From AR5 sp041499965 (GTDB taxonomy: Bacteria > Methylomirabilota > Methylomirabilia > Rokubacteriales > CSP1-6): a DNA stretch of 64,000 nucleotides. Where the stretch lies: contig JBGQLG010000001.1 of NCBI GenBank assembly GCA_041499965.1, positions 35,618 through 99,617 of the forward strand, read 5' to 3'. Below, one piece after another: positions 63,453 to 64,000 of the stretch (its first letter is position 1; every line of letters starts with the position of its first letter). Made by a program: the position numbers and the translations under genes. The notes under the pieces were generated by a model, which had not been told where the DNA came from, ran no database searches, and was given only the letters and a program-made list of their open reading frames with translations.

Positions 63453-63983
63453 TCAGCGCCGCCGTCGCCAGACGATCCGCGCGTCGTCCAGCAACACCAT
63501 CAGCGTCGCCGCCAGCCGCGAGGTCGTCCTGGCGCCGGCCGCGCGGACGCTCAGCTCGATCTCATAGGTGCCGAGCGGATAGCGGCAGCGCCCGGCGGTA
63601 CCGTCGCGCACAGGAGCCTGCAGCTCCCACTCGGTACCGAGCGTCGGCCGGGTGAGGAGCAGCACCGACTCCGTCCGCTCGAACGACTTGAGCGCTGACC
63701 GCGGACCGTCCTGGCCCGCCCAGCGCAGCGCCGTCGGCACGAACCCCGCGCAGGTCCGACCGTCCTGCCGGAGATCGTCGAGTCGCACCACGCAGTTGGT
63801 GACGGGGCGCGTGGCATCGACGAGGAGGTTCCTGACCTGGATCGTACTGTACTTGCCGTGGTCGTCCTGCACGACCACGGCGCGGTGGAATCGGGGGTCG
63901 GGCACCTGGCCGGCGCGCACTACCAGCCGAGCCTTCCCGCCAAGCGCCGCCCGCACGGCGGCCACGATCCGGCCCACGCCCAT
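63453..63983 (-). CDS. Hypothetical protein
   Basis: A 176-residue protein I do not recognise. The N-terminus has a short hydrophobic but basic segment, not a clear signal peptide. The middle is beta-rich in character (HRAVVVQDDHGKYSTIQV, NCVVRLDDLRQ) and the end is strongly basic (DDARIVWRRRR). ATG 63983 is 17 nt from the window edge, so an upstream start cannot be excluded. Codon use matches the neighbours. Confidence 0.5.
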   Translation of the reverse strand: MGVGRIVAAVRAALGGKARLVVRAGQVPDPRFHRAVVVQDDHGKYSTIQVRNLLVDATRPVTNCVVRLDDLRQDGRTCAGFVPTALRWAGQDGPRSALKSFERTESVLLLTRPTLGTEWELQAPVRDGTAGRCRYPLGTYEIELSVRAAGARTTSRLAATLMVLLDDARIVWRRRR

Positions 63984-64000
63984 TCGGTCGTCCCCTCCGA

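Overview
The window is a 64 kb, very GC-rich, gene-dense stretch of a bacterial chromosome. All genes but two run on the minus strand, in long operons whose genes overlap by 1-17 nt. The gene set points to a Gram-negative, respiring, deeply branching soil or sediment lineage: alternative complex III with five- and one-haem cytochromes, C5-pathway haem synthesis, a Sec-containing periplasmic formate dehydrogenase, a tripartite tricarboxylate transporter, thiamine-diphosphate 2-oxoacid:ferredoxin oxidoreductase, lipobox proteins and HslVU. The closest match I can suggest is Candidatus Rokubacteria/Methylomirabilota. That is an inference from gene content and base composition; there is no rRNA or marker-gene comparison behind it.

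Layout, read along the minus strand from high to low coordinates. (1) 63983-58093: an unknown gene, then a small plus-strand pair (58-aa protein and methyltransferase) divergent from a vitamin B6 block: pdxR, pdxS, a peroxiredoxin, pdxT and an FMN-barrel protein. (2) 57988-50684: a seven-gene operon with three subunits of a predicted oxalate oxidoreductase, then TctC, TctB, TctA and a FadR-type GntR regulator. It starts from a promoter with a TGGTCGGACCA palindrome. (3) 50683-50362: a promoter-to-terminator unit that may make a small RNA or leaderless micropeptide, then the ppdK promoter. (4) 50361-39351: ppdK, ilvB-ilvN-ilvC, psd-pssA, leuB, asd, a small membrane protein and truA. (5) 39287-32095: formate dehydrogenase block, fdhD, a 92-aa unknown, fdhA with an in-frame UGA and SECIS-like hairpin, fdhB, an NrfD-type membrane subunit and fdhE. 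The structural operon has a promoter with the same palindrome, TGGTCTGACCA. (6) 32008-23528: haem operon (hemX/ccsA, hemA, hemC, hemD, hemB), continuing into an Rrf2 regulator and cysM, then a CysO-like sulfur carrier, a JAMM peptidase and hemL. (7) 23439-16397: alternative complex III, actABCDEF. (8) 16262-14207: moeA and a YbgF/CpoB-like lipoprotein. (9) 14140-1: dprA-topA-xerC-hslV-hslU-argB-argD-argF-argG-comB-pgsA-plsY-gpsA-galT.

How the parts fit together: the predicted oxalate oxidoreductase and the formate dehydrogenase both take electrons from C1/C2 acids and share a candidate operator. The GntR gene at the end of the oxalate operon is the obvious candidate regulator of both. MoeA, FdhD and FdhE would mature the molybdenum enzyme. 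The haem operon would supply the cytochromes of complex III, which passes quinol electrons on to a terminal oxidase not encoded here. PpdK could link this to gluconeogenesis.

Two further features stand out. A dispersed GC-rich leader element of about 70 nt with a conserved hairpin sits just upstream of cysO, psd (two copies) and ilvB. The CysO-like carrier ends in Gly-Gly plus three extra residues, with a JAMM peptidase encoded immediately downstream.
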